Notes: a model not told the origin generated them from the sequence alone. A stretch of 57,500 bases of DNA from Symbiodinium natans (GCA_905221605.1 CAJNDS010002065.1:205001-262500); one strand, 5' to 3'. Shown: positions 11,000 through 22,315, numbered from the stretch's first letter. A program made the numbers and translations.

Positions 11000-12100
11000 C
11001 CTTATAACTTATGAGTGTGTTATGGGTGCGCCTTATGAGTTGCAATCCCTCTAGACACCTGAATCTAAGCTTTCGGTAGCTGTGTTCTTCCTCTTCTTGA
11101 ATGGCGACTAGGAAGGCTTACTGACAACGGTCAAGAATGTGCGCGCATACTCCAACTTCGGGATTCCTTGGGTTGTCATGGCGGAATGAGGACACATGTT
11201 TGGAGGGGGGGGGGGGGGATTACGCCGAACATTGGAGCGCCGGCGAATCTATGTCCTCAACAACCCTAAACCCTAAACCCTAAACCCTAAACCCTAAACC
11301 CTAAACCCTATTTGAAAATTACTAGGATGTTTTCTTACGCCGCGCTGCCAAGATCCGCAGCCACACATTAAAACCACACCTGACCACTAGTCGAAACAAC
11401 CCTGACTGCGTGAGGCTAGCACATAAGCGGGGGTTTACGAAAATAGGGGGCCCCCAACATAGATCCCCAAATAGTCGGATCCCCTTATCAAAAGGACCCC
11501 AATAAGGTCCCCCTAATTTCAGGGACCCTCATGCTGTAAGCCCTTGCAAGCAACACATCTTTTCAACACCCGTGACGTCAACCGCTGGGGCGAGCCGACG
11601 AGCCGAGTAGCGTTACTTCGGGTAGGTTTTTTGGGGATTCAGGAGTTGTTCTTGCTTCTCCCAAACCCCAAACCCTAAACCCTAAACCCTAAACCCTAAA
11701 CCGGCCCTTTTTTGATGCCCTTGAACACTTCAGGGTTTGGGGCTGACGCTTCAGGGTTTCGACTATCGGCGTAGGCCTTAATCATCGCGAGGGGGATATG
11801 AGCGTTTGGAGTGGTCCATAGTGCACCTCCTTATGCACCCACCGTAGGTTGCCTAACCCCCTGAAACATCTCCGCGAAGCCCTCACTCCACCTTTGCAAC
11901 CCTCGGCTCTGGCTACCTACAGGGCTTAGGCCTGTAGATGCTCGGGTGGGGAGTGGGAGAGTGCAGGCTTTTCGGCTAAGTTTTCTGTGGGGCTTGGGTG
12001 TGCCGCACGGGGACTTGGGTCTCAAATTTCCCGACACAGCAAGCTCTCCCTCTCCCTCCCAGCCCGTGAAACAAGGCCCATTGAAAGATCCGCAAACCTC
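11000..12100. other. Arrays and one MITE; no confident gene
   Basis: Contains C-rich arrays at 11263-11310 and 11662-11702 and a family E element at 11429-11526. The remainder is unique DNA with short frames only. Confidence 0.6.
11429..11526. mobile_element. MITE-like element, family E (copy 2)
   Basis: Begins GGGGGTTTACGAAAATAGGG, then GGGCCCCC, GATCCCCAAA and AAGGACCCC, and ends near AATTTCAGGGACCC. It is aligned by eye with the copies at 27731, 28618 and 45275. Confidence 0.7.
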
Positions 12101-12114
12101 TGAACATAAAGCCC

Positions 12115-13427
12115 ATGGACCTCCGAAAAACCCTGAAGCATACATCCCTGAATCACTCTCTTAGCCGCATTAACTTAGCTGACCCTGGACCTTTGAAAGC
12201 CAAGAGGCATTCGCGCAAGGGCTTTCGGTCCTCTGGGGAGAGAGGTGTGCGGCAGGTCCTTGGCGGCAAGCAGATCTTGAAAGTTGGTTCTTTGGTTGCG
12301 GGACATGTCAAGACAAACACTGCAAGCCATACGTGTGGTCTCAGCCTACAAAACGAGAATGTGGTAGATCATGGCTTCACTCTGCCCAGTACCATCTTCT
12401 CGCTGGTTGCTACTCTGCGGCAGGCTTCTGAATGCTGTCGGCCCACGCCTTGCATGCTCAACCATGCTGCCTAGTGACGGACAGGCCAGGCACGGTGAAA
12501 TGCACTCACTGCCTCAGGGACAGAAGATGCTGAGCAATATGGAAAGCTGGCGGCAACGGTTGAATCACCAAGGACTAACTTCACCGTGACATACTTGGCA
12601 CGACTTCAAACTCACGAGGGTTTGAGAGGTGGGGGGTTGCATGGAGACTCGGTGAGAGTTTTTTAAACGCATCCTGGCCCAAAACCCTACCACACTTGCA
12701 GGCTACTGATAGTGCAGCGCTTTGAGCTTACATGCTGACTCGCTGTCGGGTTGTTGCCAGCTGCCTAGCTGACTGGGTTTCGGCTGACTAGCTGGTGGAC
12801 GTTTCCCACCTGCAGGCTGTGTTGCAGAAGTGACTAGCTGCTTCTGTGTGGCATTAAAGCTTGAGGCGAAAACGGCACGTGCAGAGATGAGGGTGCCCAA
12901 GATTCACATCACCCACGAACCCGAGACTCTTGAGGCCCCAAATCTCCGATGCACTCCGACACCACTGAAAAAGACGCTTGAAAAAATCCTGGGAAGCGGT
13001 GCAGAATACGTGGTCGCAAATCGTCTGCATGGGGTCGCTCAGGATACAGAGGCAGACACTGCACCTGACCGGGCTTCAGGGAATGCGCTAAAGGCTACGA
13101 TCCTAAGCTGAGGAAGTTCTGAAGTTCGAGGATGTTGAAAATTCACGGTTGAGGGTTGGAAGTTGTGGCTCTGCTCCCCGAACACGAAACAAGACGGAGC
13201 ACCAACTCACACCGGGCCCCACAGGGCAAAGCGCAATCCAAAGCCTCGAGGCGAACCAAGCAAGCAGAGCTAGCAGAGCTAAGGAGCCTGCACAGACAGC
13301 ATGGTTGACGTGTGAGTTGAGGGCGAGTCAGTTCTGCCAGGGCACACAAACTGTCTCGCAAATCGCTGCTCATCGGGGTGCACGATCCTGGATTGCAACC
13401 CAGGAAGCTTCTGGAGTTCAAGTCTGA
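12115..13427 (+). CDS. Possible plus-strand exon cluster, unknown protein
   Basis: Three consecutive plus-strand frames (12115-12474, 12830-13111, 13149-13427) have protein-like composition, e.g. GVRQVLGGKQILKVGSLVAG, KTARAEMRVPKIHITHEP and NKTEHQLTPGPTGQSAIQSL. No arrays interrupt this 1.3 kb. The residues TPLKKTLEKILGSG (near 12960) are echoed by APLKTTLEQILTKFG near 13600, which hints at a duplicated exon. Splice junctions were not resolved and the family is unrecognised. Confidence 0.3.
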
Positions 13428-14215
13428 TATTCAGTTTCCATTCATTTCTTGTGCAACTGCGACTTTTCGGGGTCGAGGTTCGGAGCGTTCAAGGGCGGGG
13501 TTGACTCGTGGTTGTTCAGGGTGCTCCAAAACTTCGCCACAAAAAACACCCACAAAAAAGTACTAACAACAAAAACTCACCGATCAACAAACACCAAGGC
13601 CCCCCTAAAGACAACGCTGGAACAAATCCTTACCAAGTTTGGCATCCAACATGCCACATCTATAATGAACTTGGAACCCTAGCAAGAATAATATCTTTAG
13701 CTGTTTCGTAGGAACTACAGTACCCAGACATTAACAAGAATTCCCAAGAATCCGTAAGATATGATGCCAAATGCAGCCCAGGAATCTCTTCGATTTTGAA
13801 CCCCATTGGGAGATGTTCGGCTCAGCCAAGCATTGGCGGAAGGGCTGCGTTTGCGACCCAAGGGAAGGGTTTGGGGCTTTGCAGAGTTTAGGGCTTGGGG
13901 TTTAGGGTGAGAGTTGCCTGCTGACACGGTCCTGCTGCGCTCGAGAGCCATGTACATTCTCTTGCACGTTGATATCTAAAACGCTGCGTGTCGTGAAAGT
14001 GCTAAGCTTGGGCAGATTCATGGTTTGCATCTGTTTGCAGAAGCTGTGTTGCTTGGTGTCCACCTTCGGCGCGGCAATGCAGAGCATAATTGTTCTGTAC
14101 ACCCCCCCGGTGCCTGACTAAACCACTTCCCCAAGAAAAACCTTCGATGGGCCAATCTCTGAAACACTGTTGGGATTTGGTCTGAAAGCCTTTCGGTGAG
14201 CCTCTCGAGCCTGTT

Positions 14216-14884
14216 TTGGCTACGTTTGTGGGAGTCTCGAGCTATGCCGTTTCGGTTGTGGGTCATGTGCGGGTGCCACGCTTGGGCTATTGGGTTCCCT
14301 GGACACGGAATGTGGTTGCAATGCTTGTGCAGGTGCAAAGACATGATATCATACCTGCAATGACAGCTCCGGTCTTGCTGCACTGGCCCATGCGCAAGCG
14401 GCATTTTTGTCATCATGACATGCACTTACACCGGATACCCGCGCGAGATTCTGGCTTCAAAGGCCACCTAGGTTGCAGTGTGGAGAAGAAGCCTGGAAAT
14501 GACGAAGAACACCAGAAGCCGCAAGCCCAGGCACGGCCCCTCGCCCACCCGCCTTTTCTGGTGAACACATACAGCATCCGAGCTGAAACCCCCCTAAGCC
14601 TTAAGCTATTGGACACCCGAAGCCCGGAGCTTCCCAGCTCTATGCGACACCCCGAAGTCCTCCCGGCTCCAACTCAGGCCAAAGGTTGTCAAGGAAATGC
14701 AGCAAAGTGGGGTTCAGGCGGTTTAGGATTCAGGGTTCTTGATACGGCACCCAGAATACCGGCAACTTCATGCTCGGGTTCCGGCTCCGGATCTGGGGCC
14801 TCCGAGGGCTTCTTCTCTGGTTTATGGTTGTTATGGTTTAGGGTTGAGGGTGGGATGTTGCATTCAAAGTTGAGTGCTGAGTAG
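14216..14884 (+). CDS. Long open frame, doubtful gene
   Basis: 222 codons are open on the plus strand, starting at a non-ATG codon and ending in array-like sequence (GFRV-type residues). The middle (HQKPQAQARPLAHPPFLVNTY) could be coding. No domain seen; part may be chance. Confidence 0.2.
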   Translation: MATFVGVSSYAVSVVGHVRVPRLGYWVPWTRNVVAMLVQVQRHDIIPAMTAPVLLHWPMRKRHFCHHDMHLHRIPARDSGFKGHLGCSVEKKPGNDEEHQKPQAQARPLAHPPFLVNTYSIRAETPLSLKLLDTRSPELPSSMRHPEVLPAPTQAKGCQGNAAKWGSGGLGFRVLDTAPRIPATSCSGSGSGSGASEGFFSGLWLLWFRVEGGMLHSKLSAE

Positions 14885-14927
14885 TGCTGACACATTGGGG
14901 GCTGAGAGTCACTCAGTACTCCTCAAA

Positions 14928-15012
14928 CCCTAAACCCTAAACCCTTTTTGAGCACGGACTGGGAAACTGCCGGCAACCTGATAGCAGAGCCTTCCTGCGA
15001 CCCTATACAAGC
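14928..15012 (-). mobile_element. Short retroposon-like element with (TTTAGGG)n tail
   Basis: Read on the minus strand: TTGTATAGGGTCGCAGG..., then GGTTGCCGGCAGTTTCCC, CAGTCCGTGCTC, AAAAAGGG, then TTTAGGG units. The ~64-bp body is repeated almost exactly at 48894-48958, where it has a target-site duplication. Here it forms the 3' end of the DNA following retrogene B. Confidence 0.75.
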
Positions 15013-15210
15013 AGGGGATGCCTTCACAGGCGAGACTTAGTATACTGGTAGAAAAAGGGGCGCTGTTGCCTCAATCCTCTTGCAACGGTTTGCATCGTCA
15101 CGCCAGGACAAAGCACTCAGGGGACATGCACGGATCTAAAGCACCATGCTTTCCACTGCTGAGGGCATAACTGGATCTTGTCAAATTTTCGAGCTGCACA
15201 CATCATACGA

Positions 15211-15879
15211 CTAAATCGAAGAGTCCATCTGCACCTCAGTAGCTTGTCGCTGCCGTCGTCGTTCTGCCTTCAGAGCTCTCTTCCTGCAGTGTTCTGCGTC
15301 CTTCATTTCTTGCAGGGTTTTTTCAGGAACCACAGCGGGAGCGCGGGCAGCTTCAGTAGACCTGTCCGATGCAGCCGGCCAAGGAGGCTCGCAAGAAGAT
15401 GGATGATGTGAGGATCGAGAGACCTCCATTGGATGTTGCAAGCGTGTCCACGGGACCTGCTTCCGGCATGTCACACTAAGTGCCTCGTCCAGCATGTCAA
15501 CCCGACCGTTCAAGTTTAGCATCTTCAAATTCTCGTCCTGGAGGGCCTGAATACGCTTCACTAAATCTCCGGTAGCAGCCTTGAACTCTGTCATAGCATG
15601 CGCGACCAGCGTCTCCGCCCAATGCTTACATTCCGCCTCGGAGTAGGTCCTGTCCAATGTTTGCGTTGCAACATCCACGGCCTGATTTTCTGCATCCACA
15701 GTTCTCCCAAAGCTGAGCGCATCGAACAAACTGATCTTCACAGCATGAGGTCTGCATTCATTTGCGGGCCGCAAATCATGTAACACTTTCCAAAGGCATT
15801 GTGCCGCCGAGTCGTTCCCACTTCGATTAGCCAACCGGATGCAATAAGCAATGCATGCACATAATTTCGCCTGAACCAT
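15211..15879 (-). CDS. Retrogene B, unknown protein related to retrogene C
   Basis: The minus-strand ORF of 222 codons has its ATG at 15879. It is helical, with a coiled-coil-like middle (KRIQALQDENLKMLNLNG) and a very basic C-terminus (HCRKRALKAERRRQRQ). The frame continues upstream through LAQ-GWLRGPNG to a leader relic at 15951-15962, but an in-frame TAG about 5 codons before the ATG now limits the start. The N-terminal WLRGPxG, a later LFDAL (YDALEL in C) and the C-terminal TLQ-basic motif recur in retrogene C, so the two are diverged paralogues. No intron is apparent. Function unknown. Confidence 0.7.
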   Translation of the reverse strand: MVQAKLCACIAYCIRLANRSGNDSAAQCLWKVLHDLRPANECRPHAVKISLFDALSFGRTVDAENQAVDVATQTLDRTYSEAECKHWAETLVAHAMTEFKAATGDLVKRIQALQDENLKMLNLNGRVDMLDEALSVTCRKQVPWTRLQHPMEVSRSSHHPSSCEPPWPAASDRSTEAARAPAVVPEKTLQEMKDAEHCRKRALKAERRRQRQATEVQMDSSI

Positions 15880-15950
15880 GGCAACAGCGCGCTATAGATC
15901 AGGACAAGACTTGAACTCTCTTGCACGCCCGTTAGGGCCTCGTAGCCACC

Positions 15951-15962
15951 CTTGAGCCAAAA
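15951..15962 (-). other. Truncated spliced-leader relic
   Basis: TTTTGGCTCAAG on the minus strand, the last 12 nt of the leader. It directly follows a TTTAGG unit and precedes the WLRGP coding region of retrogene B, the same arrangement as at 31926-31977. Confidence 0.75.
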
Positions 15963-16340
15963 CCTAAACCCTAAACCCCTTTTAAGCACGGACTGAGGAG
16001 GCTGCCGGCAACACCCTAAACCCTAAACCCTTTTTGACCCCAAACCCTTTAAAGGGCTCGAAGACTTGCACATGGCTCAGCGACATTTTGCCGAAAGAAT
16101 CACATGGAACTTGCAGCCAGAACTCTGAACACTTTTGCCCGACAGGTGCTGCAGACTGAAACCCCTGCTAGCACAAGCCTAGACCCTAAACCCCAAACCC
16201 TAAACCCTAAACCCTTCTGCAGCAGGCTTGCAGAATGTCCTCCCCTAAACCGAAAAACCTAAACCCTAAGCCCTACACCCTAAACCCTAAACCCTAAACC
16301 CTAAACCCCAAACCCTAAACCCTAAACTTAAACCCTTCCT
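15963..16340 (-). repeat. CCCTAAA arrays with boundary motifs
   Basis: Short C-rich blocks (15963-15977, 16014-16032, 16184-16219, 16246-16340). Two end in the recurrent boundary: CCCTTTTAAGCACGGACTG at 15973-15991 and CCCTTCTGCAGCAGGCTTG at 16212-16230. Confidence 0.85.
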
Positions 16341-16437
16341 TGAACCCAGACTCCTAAACCCTTTTAAGCCCGCCAGCCTCGTCGACTTTGGGTCCGAAGA
16401 ACAGGGCGAAGCTGCGCCCTGCCAGGGAGGCTTTCAA

Positions 16438-16648
16438 GGTTTAGGGTTTAGGGTTTAGGGTTTAGAGTTTAGGGTTTAGGGTTTAGGGTTTAGGGTTTAG
16501 GGTTTAGGGTTTAGGGTTTAGGGTTTAGGGTTAGGTTTAGGGTTTAGGGTTTAGGGTTTAGGGTTTAGGGTTTAGGGTTTAGGGTTTAGGGTTTAGGGTT
16601 TAGGGTTTAGGGTTTAGGGTTTAGGGTTTAGGGCTCAGGGTTCAGGAT
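16438..16648 (+). repeat. TTTAGGG array, ~30 units
   Basis: One of the longest arrays here. Nearly perfect, with single TTTAGAG, TTAGG and TCAGGG variants. Confidence 0.98.
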
Positions 16649-18340
16649 GAGTGAAGTAAAACCCCATCGGCCCTCTGAAAAGGATGCTTCTTGTTCTCAC
16701 GTCGGTTGCCTTGCTCAGTTGAACCACAACATCTAGTGGACTGTGGTTCTCCCTCACAAAGATGTGCTAGCCACGGCAAGCCCTCTTTAACACCTCTGCT
16801 AAGCTCGCAAGGGGCCTGCACTCGCCGCTGCGCGTCGCAGCGCCGCCAGCACGCCGCCTGCCTGACGCGCCCCAGCTGCTTGAAACATGCACTCGGGCGC
16901 TGAGCCCCGACACCCCAAACACACAAATCGGGGAAACCTGAAGGGGTAAGGATCGCGCCTCCCCGTACCTCAGCTCCCCTCGTTGAGGAATCGTCCAATC
17001 ATGATTCCAGGAATGCTTTGACCTTTTAGGGCCGCCGCAATCGGCTTCTCAAATGTAAGTAGTGGTCGGCCGGAAACCCTAAACCCTAAACCCTGAACCC
17101 TGAACCCTAAACCCTAAACCCTAAACCCTAAACCCTAAAACCCTAAAACCCTAAAACCCTAAACCAAACCCCCCCCCCCCGACATCTCCAGCACCTCCTC
17201 AGGCGAGCCCGAGCCGGTTAATGGCTCCTGCTGGGCAGAAGTTCCGGCTGATCGTTTAGGTGTGGAAGGTTTGGGCTTTGGCTGGAAAAGCGGCTTGGGG
17301 CTTTAGGACTTTAGGAAACCTGAGAAATGGAGACTGAACTTTGTCCTGCTAAACCCTAAACCCTAAACCCTAAAGGCTGATATGCCTCTGAGGAATCAGA
17401 CCTTTGGGGAGCCCCACGGCGCAACGCAACGCTGACATATCATGCTGGCACTAGTCACCGAAACCTTTCTGCCCTGAGGTCAACGAGAGCCCCCTCACAT
17501 GAACCCTAAACCCTAAACCCGAAACCCTAAACCCTAAACCCTGAACCCTAAACCCTAAGCAGCGGGTTTTGCGAAACACTCCATGAACCCCTCAAGCTTT
17601 GACAAGATCCTGGTGGCAGTTCTGGCAGTTCCGGGGCGGCAGAGCACCAGAACCCAGTTCTGGAGGTGAGACTTCCTCTGTAGGTTGCTTTGCAAGGCTT
17701 GGAGCTCAGAATGATTTGGGGGTGAGAACGCGAACCAGTGCATGAGGGGCTCAGGCTTGGGTTTCATAAATTCTGCTGTCGGATGTGCTCTCATATTCTC
17801 AGCTCGGACCAGGCGGGAGGCGGCAGTTCAACGGCGCCAAAAAGCGTTGAGTGCAAGGGCAAGAACGGTAAGGAGGACTCGGTGTGAGGCGTGCAGATGT
17901 GCGCAGCACGGGCGGCCCGGCTCCCTGCTTGAATCGCTCCATGTTGTGGGACATACTTTCCTGCCTCGGGCTCTTAGTTGGCTGTGAGAGGCTTCGCTTC
18001 ACCACGCTTTCGCCTCGGCCGCGTACGCATATTGTCAAATGCAGAACCCTCGTTGCCCGTGACGCTTGCGATGTGTCGTCGTGGTCTAGCAGTGCGGCCT
18101 GTAATACGACCGAGATCGGTGTGGCCTGGAATGTCCGAGCGTGTGCGATTCCAAGCTCTGTTAGGTTTACAGTTGAGGCTTGGGGCCGTGTTCTGTGTGA
18201 GTGCTAGCTTGAAGCTGTCTTTTGTCATCGCAGTTCAGGAGACGCTGCGTGCAGCCAAGGCTCGACCATCTGAACTAGCCTCAAGGCAAGGGCAGACGAG
18301 GCCCATGCAAAGCACGGGGCAGGCTGTATACTACATAGGG
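16649..18340. other. C-rich arrays and GC-rich unique DNA, no confident gene
   Basis: Arrays at 17073-17166 (with a CCCTAAAA sub-block followed by a C run), 17350-17374 and 17502-17558. The plus frame over 17978-18370 and the minus frame over 16642-16998 are open for more than 100 codons, but their arginine- and proline-rich composition suggests GC-driven openness. Confidence 0.5.
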
Positions 18341-18407
18341 TTTTTCAGTTTAGGGTTTAGTTTAGGGTACTTGTTAACTACCCGGCATTATGTGGTGAGA
18401 AGAATTT

Positions 18408-18571
18408 GTGAATTCGCTGAAGGAGGACTCGGAATCTGCCCCAACATCCCCAAGCCCAAGCCAGAAGCCCCCAAGCACCCCAAGCCTCCCCTCAGCCCAG
18501 GCACATCGTCTCGCCGCCCTCCGCAGGCTGCACTCGCGCGCGCGGCGGCTGCGAGATTGTGTCAAGTGCCA
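18408..18571 (+). CDS. Candidate Ser/Pro-rich exon
   Basis: The plus frame begins NSLKEDSESAPTSPSPSQ and ends with a basic helix LAALRRLHSRARRLRDCVK. A TTTAGGG array follows, so the annotatable part stops near 18571. The acceptor side reads GGTGAG then AAGAATTT and is unproven. Confidence 0.25.
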
Positions 18572-18582
18572 ACCTTGGCTCC

Positions 18583-19369
18583 AGGGTTTAGGGTTTAGGG
18601 TTTTGGGGTTTAGGGGTTTAGGGTTTAGGGTTTAGGGTTTTAAACTTAGGGTTTAGGGTTTAGGGTGTAGGGTTTTGGGTTTTGGGGTTTAGGGGATGTT
18701 TTTGGGGTCGGTGCTTGGCATCTGCCCAGATGGACGAAACCGCGCGCGCGCGCGCGCGTGCGCGTGCAAGCAAGCAACGGGGTACAAAGCAAAGCAGTGC
18801 GACCAAGCCATCAGTGCACAGCTGGACGTCCTGCAAAAATGGGGAAACCCTAAACCCTAAACCCCAAACCCTAAACCCTAAACCCTAGACCCTAAACCCT
18901 AAACCCTCAACCCTTAGCCCTCAACCCTAAACCCTAAACCCTAAACCCTAAACCCAAAGCCCTGTATTACTGCTGATTTTTGAAGCTTCTGAGGGCCTTC
19001 GAAGGTTTGTAGGTACCTCGTACATTCAGCTTCCTCTTGTAAGGGGGAGCCGTTTAGGGTTTAGGGTTCAGGGTTTAGGGTTTAGGGTTTAGGGTTTAGG
19101 GTTTAGGGTTTAGGGTTTAGGGTTTAGGGTTTAGGGTTTAGGGTTTAGGGTTTTAGTGTTTAGGGTTTAGGGTTTAGGGTTTAGGGTTTAGGGTTTAGGG
19201 TTTAGGGTTTAGGGTTTAGGGTTTAGGGTTTAGGGTTTAGGGTTTAGCGTTTAGACTGTGCACAAGTTGGGGTGCCCCCCCCCAACCCCGTGTTTTACTG
19301 GCGCACAGCATGAATAGACATTGCAAGAAGGAGACCAACTCAAGAAGTTTAGGGTTTAGGGTTTAGGGT

Positions 19370-19415
<46 letters not shown>

Positions 19416-19512
19416 GGTTTAGGGTTTAGGGTTTGGGGTTTAGGGTTTAGGGTTTAGGGTTTGGGGTTTAGGGTTTAGGGTTTAGGGTTTAGGGTTTAGG
19501 GTTTAGGGTTTC
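18583..19512. repeat. Array cluster left of the virus-like segment
   Basis: G-rich 18583-18695, C-rich 18844-18955, G-rich 19052-19252, G-rich 19349-19512. The last contains a pure block of about seven TTGAGGG units at 19368-19420. An alternating CGCGCG/GTGCG tract lies at 18742-18767. Confidence 0.95.
19256..19348 (+). repeat. Direct repeat U (left copy) flanking the virus-like segment
   Basis: Contains CACAAGTTGGGGTGCC, GTGTTTTACTGGCGCACAG and GAGACCAACTCAAGAAG, then TTTAGGG. A second copy in the same orientation is at 21089-21180. Confidence 0.9.
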
Positions 19513-20948
19513 GACGCTCACACTGGCATAAGCGGGCGAGGCAAGTCCTGTCGAGATCTCCAGAGTGGGTGCATTGACCACCAGTAATGAACCAACCGGG
19601 GTCAGCATACCCGCCTCCTACCACCGTCGGATGTACAATTCTAAGCCATAGTACTGAAGAGCTGACCCCTGATCGATCCCAGACGAACTCAAAACCAACT
19701 GGTACGTGTCCATGGCCAACAGAAGTTCTTTGACCCAGTCGGCGTGTCCAACAGAGGGGCTCAAACCATGATAGCTAACAGTATACCTCGATCACCTTTC
19801 CACCTTGAAAGCAAGCCTCCCCCATCGGGCCTGGTTGACTATTCGTCTCTATTGGGAATATTGTGAAGGCAAGTTCCCGCTGCGATGGCCTGGGACCAAT
19901 AGAGCTCTCCGCGCAAGATTTTGTAGCGCATCCGGCCATCTTCGCCAACGTAAAAGGACCTCATGTACCCAATAGCAGGGCAAGTGGTTGAGATCTGGTT
20001 AGCGAACGCGTGTGAGTCGGCGCGCTGAATGTAAATGTCAGCATAACCATATGTCGAGTGGACGTCAGCAGGTTGCTTCAAGATGGCGCCAGCCCCTGTT
20101 GCGGTGTTGGTAATAAAATCGTGCTGCGCGCAGTGGGCTGCTGTGCAGAACAATTTGTTCGAGCCAACTGCAATTAGCGCGGCGTTGCCTCCAAACGTAT
20201 CAACCTCACCGGTGTCAAACGTAAGAAAGAGGCTCGCGTCAAGGGGCTTAGCATCAAACTGGTTGACGAACCTCGATCCGACTGCACTTTGCAGTGCCGG
20301 GCCTTCTCTCCAAAGAGAGCATTGCGCGGCCAGCACATCGTTGCGCCGTTCAGCTACAGGGTCAACCGCAGCCTGTGGAAATTATCTTGTAATTGACCAC
20401 AGTTCTGTTCCCAAGCGGATCAGTCAGAGTAGACTGCGCTGTGTCTGGTTGCATAATTGCGGTTTTCCTCCCGTTCACTGTTGGCACGACGAGTGTGGAG
20501 TCCGGGTTATTAATCACATTGGGATGCCCCGGGGGAAGCATGGGGTACGATCCAGTGAGATAGCGGGCAAGTTTGAGCCCGAAATCTCGTGGTTTGAATG
20601 GCATACCCCCGATGCCCGCGAAGAATCCGCGAAGGAAGTCCCGGCATATCCACGTAGCAAACAATCCCGCGAGCATTTGCAGGAGTGTTTTGCGAGTGTG
20701 CGGGTCGGAAAGCAAGACCTTACCTCTTTGGGATGCGACGGACAAAGTAATCTTCAAGCTCCTCAAGGCCAGTGTCACAAAGGCCTTGAAAAGAGCACCA
20801 AAACCATCGACCCCTCCCTTGACAAGTTTGTCAAATGCATAAAGCATGGCATTCCCCAACCGCCCACGAAGGGCGGCAGGGGAAAGCGAAAGCTCGGTAA
20901 GGCGCGCCATGGCAGGCGACTTAAACCGGAGGCCCATGAGGGCCAACC
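19513..20948 (-). pseudogene. Endogenous RNA-virus-like fragment: membrane segment + trypsin-like protease
   Basis: Minus strand, in order. 20946-20362: a ~194-codon N-terminal part with a hydrophobic segment (MLAGLFATWICRDFL). After a 1-nt frame change near 20360, a 166-codon part down to a TAG at 19841-19839 has the serine-protease His motif TAAHC and a downstream ADIYIQ that could supply the Asp. Beyond the TAG the same frame reads DGGGLL where GDSGG would be expected, so the nucleophile looks lost. A further frame change follows near 19770. The membrane-then-chymotrypsin-like-protease order resembles the N-terminal part of sobemo-like and dinoflagellate RNA virus polyproteins (established family knowledge); assignment to such a virus is inference. 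No polymerase or capsid recognised. Arrays abut both ends. A decayed host protease is the alternative. Confidence 0.55.
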
Positions 20949-21090
20949 GTTTAGGGTTTAGGGTTTAGGGTTTAGGGTTTAGGGTTTAGGGTTTAGGGTT
21001 TAGGGTTTAGGGTTTAGGGTTTAGGGTTTAGGGTTTAGGGTTTAGGGTTTAGGGTTTAGGGTTTAGGGTTTAGGGTTTAGGGTTTAGGGT
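20948..21090 (+). repeat. TTTAGGG array, ~20 units
   Basis: Perfect heptamers directly abutting the 5' end of the virus-like frame. Confidence 0.98.
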
Positions 21091-21267
21091 GCGCACAAGT
21101 TGGGGTGCCCCCCCACCCCCCGTGTTTTACTGGCGCACAGGTATGAGTAGATGTTTGAATTTAGAGACCAACTCAAGAAGTTTAGGGTTTAGGGTTTAGG
21201 GTTTAGGGTTTAGGGTTTAGGGTTTAGGGTTTAGGGTTTAGGGTTTAGGGTTTAGGGTTTAGGGTTT
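21089..21267 (+). repeat. Direct repeat U (right copy) and following TTTAGGG array
   Basis: 21089-21179 matches 19256-19348 closely (ends diverge around GTATGAGTAGATG). 21180-21267 is a perfect TTTAGGG array, mirroring the left side. Confidence 0.9.
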
Positions 21268-21390
21268 CCTAAACCTCAGCTATCGATGGCCTAAGCGCTG
21301 AAACCTGCGTGCCTCCAAGGCGCACGCGAACCGTGACCAGCTGGCCATCACCTCATCTTCCAAAGCTTTGGGACACATGTACAGATTACG

Positions 21391-21492
21391 ACTATTTGCT
21401 TAAGAACCCCAAAAGAATACACAATAATCATCCCCATATTACACTTCATAAGGAAGAATATCTTTAGTTTTTGGGGGTTCTTAAGCCATTTA
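21391..21492. mobile_element. MITE-like element, family C (copy 1)
   Basis: Inverted ends ACTATTTGCTTAAGAACCCC and GGGGGTTCTTAAGCCATTT, with an AT-rich core. Other copies: 33771-33875, 38003-38087, 46987-47089. Confidence 0.75.
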
Positions 21493-21611
21493 ATATATTA
21501 TGTCTCGCCCCAAGCCTGAGGCTCTTGAACCCTCGTTCAGTCAATGTGCGCCAGGGGCCCTCTCGGCCCAGCCACAACTTGACCCCCAAGATTCTGCGAG
21601 CCTTGTAGCAG

Positions 21612-22223
21612 CCCTAAACCCTAAACCCTAAACCCTAAACCCTAAACCCCTAAACCCTAAACCCCTCAACCCTAGACCCTAAACCCTAAACCCTAAACCC
21701 TGACAGGGAAGATCCCACTGCTGATTTTCTTCTGGCATGCTAGGGTGCAGGATGGTGCAGGGTCGACTCTCACTTTCGGACAAGCCAGGTTCACTAGAAC
21801 TCTCGACGGCCCGCCCGATTCCCCGATCGGTGAGAGGCTGGGAGATCCGTTCACACACCAGCCATCGAACCCTTGGCCAGGGACATAAAGTAATCGCCCC
21901 CCCGAGGCTGATTTGCGATGTCTTTTGAAAGCCAGCGCTTGACTTGAACCTTTGACTTTAAACCGAGTTTCAATGTGCCCAAGCGCTTGAATTGAACCTT
22001 TGACCTTGAACCGAGTTTCAGTTCCCAAGCTGATAGTTCGACCCAGCATTCTTTGGGTTGGGCTCGTCTCAGAACAAAAGGCACCAGAACGGCGGAAAAC
22101 TCACAGGGCACGTCTGGGCATTGAAGTATTGAGCACAGCGCGGCGGCATCGTGGAGGTCTCCAAACCCTAAACCCTAAACCCTAAACCCTAAACCCTAAA
22201 CCCTAAACCCTAAACCCTAAACC
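21612..22223. repeat. CCCTAAA arrays and a tandem ~48-bp duplication
   Basis: C-rich arrays at 21612-21702 and 22164-22223. At 21930-22022, AGCGCTTGA(C/A)TTGAACC and ACCGAGTTTCA occur twice in tandem. No gene recognised. Confidence 0.85.
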
Positions 22224-22315
22224 GGGAGCTTGATTGGGCAGAGCCGTTGCCGGTTCCTCAGAAGTTGCCTTGAACGTGGCATCGCTGAGAGATAGCAACC
22301 AGAAAAACCCAAAAT

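Noticed and set aside
13340-13430. tRNA-like piece (CCTGGATTGCAACCCAGG hairpin followed by AGTTCAAGTC)
   Set aside because: The anticodon-like hairpin forms, but the T-stem does not pair and no acceptor stem or D-arm could be found.
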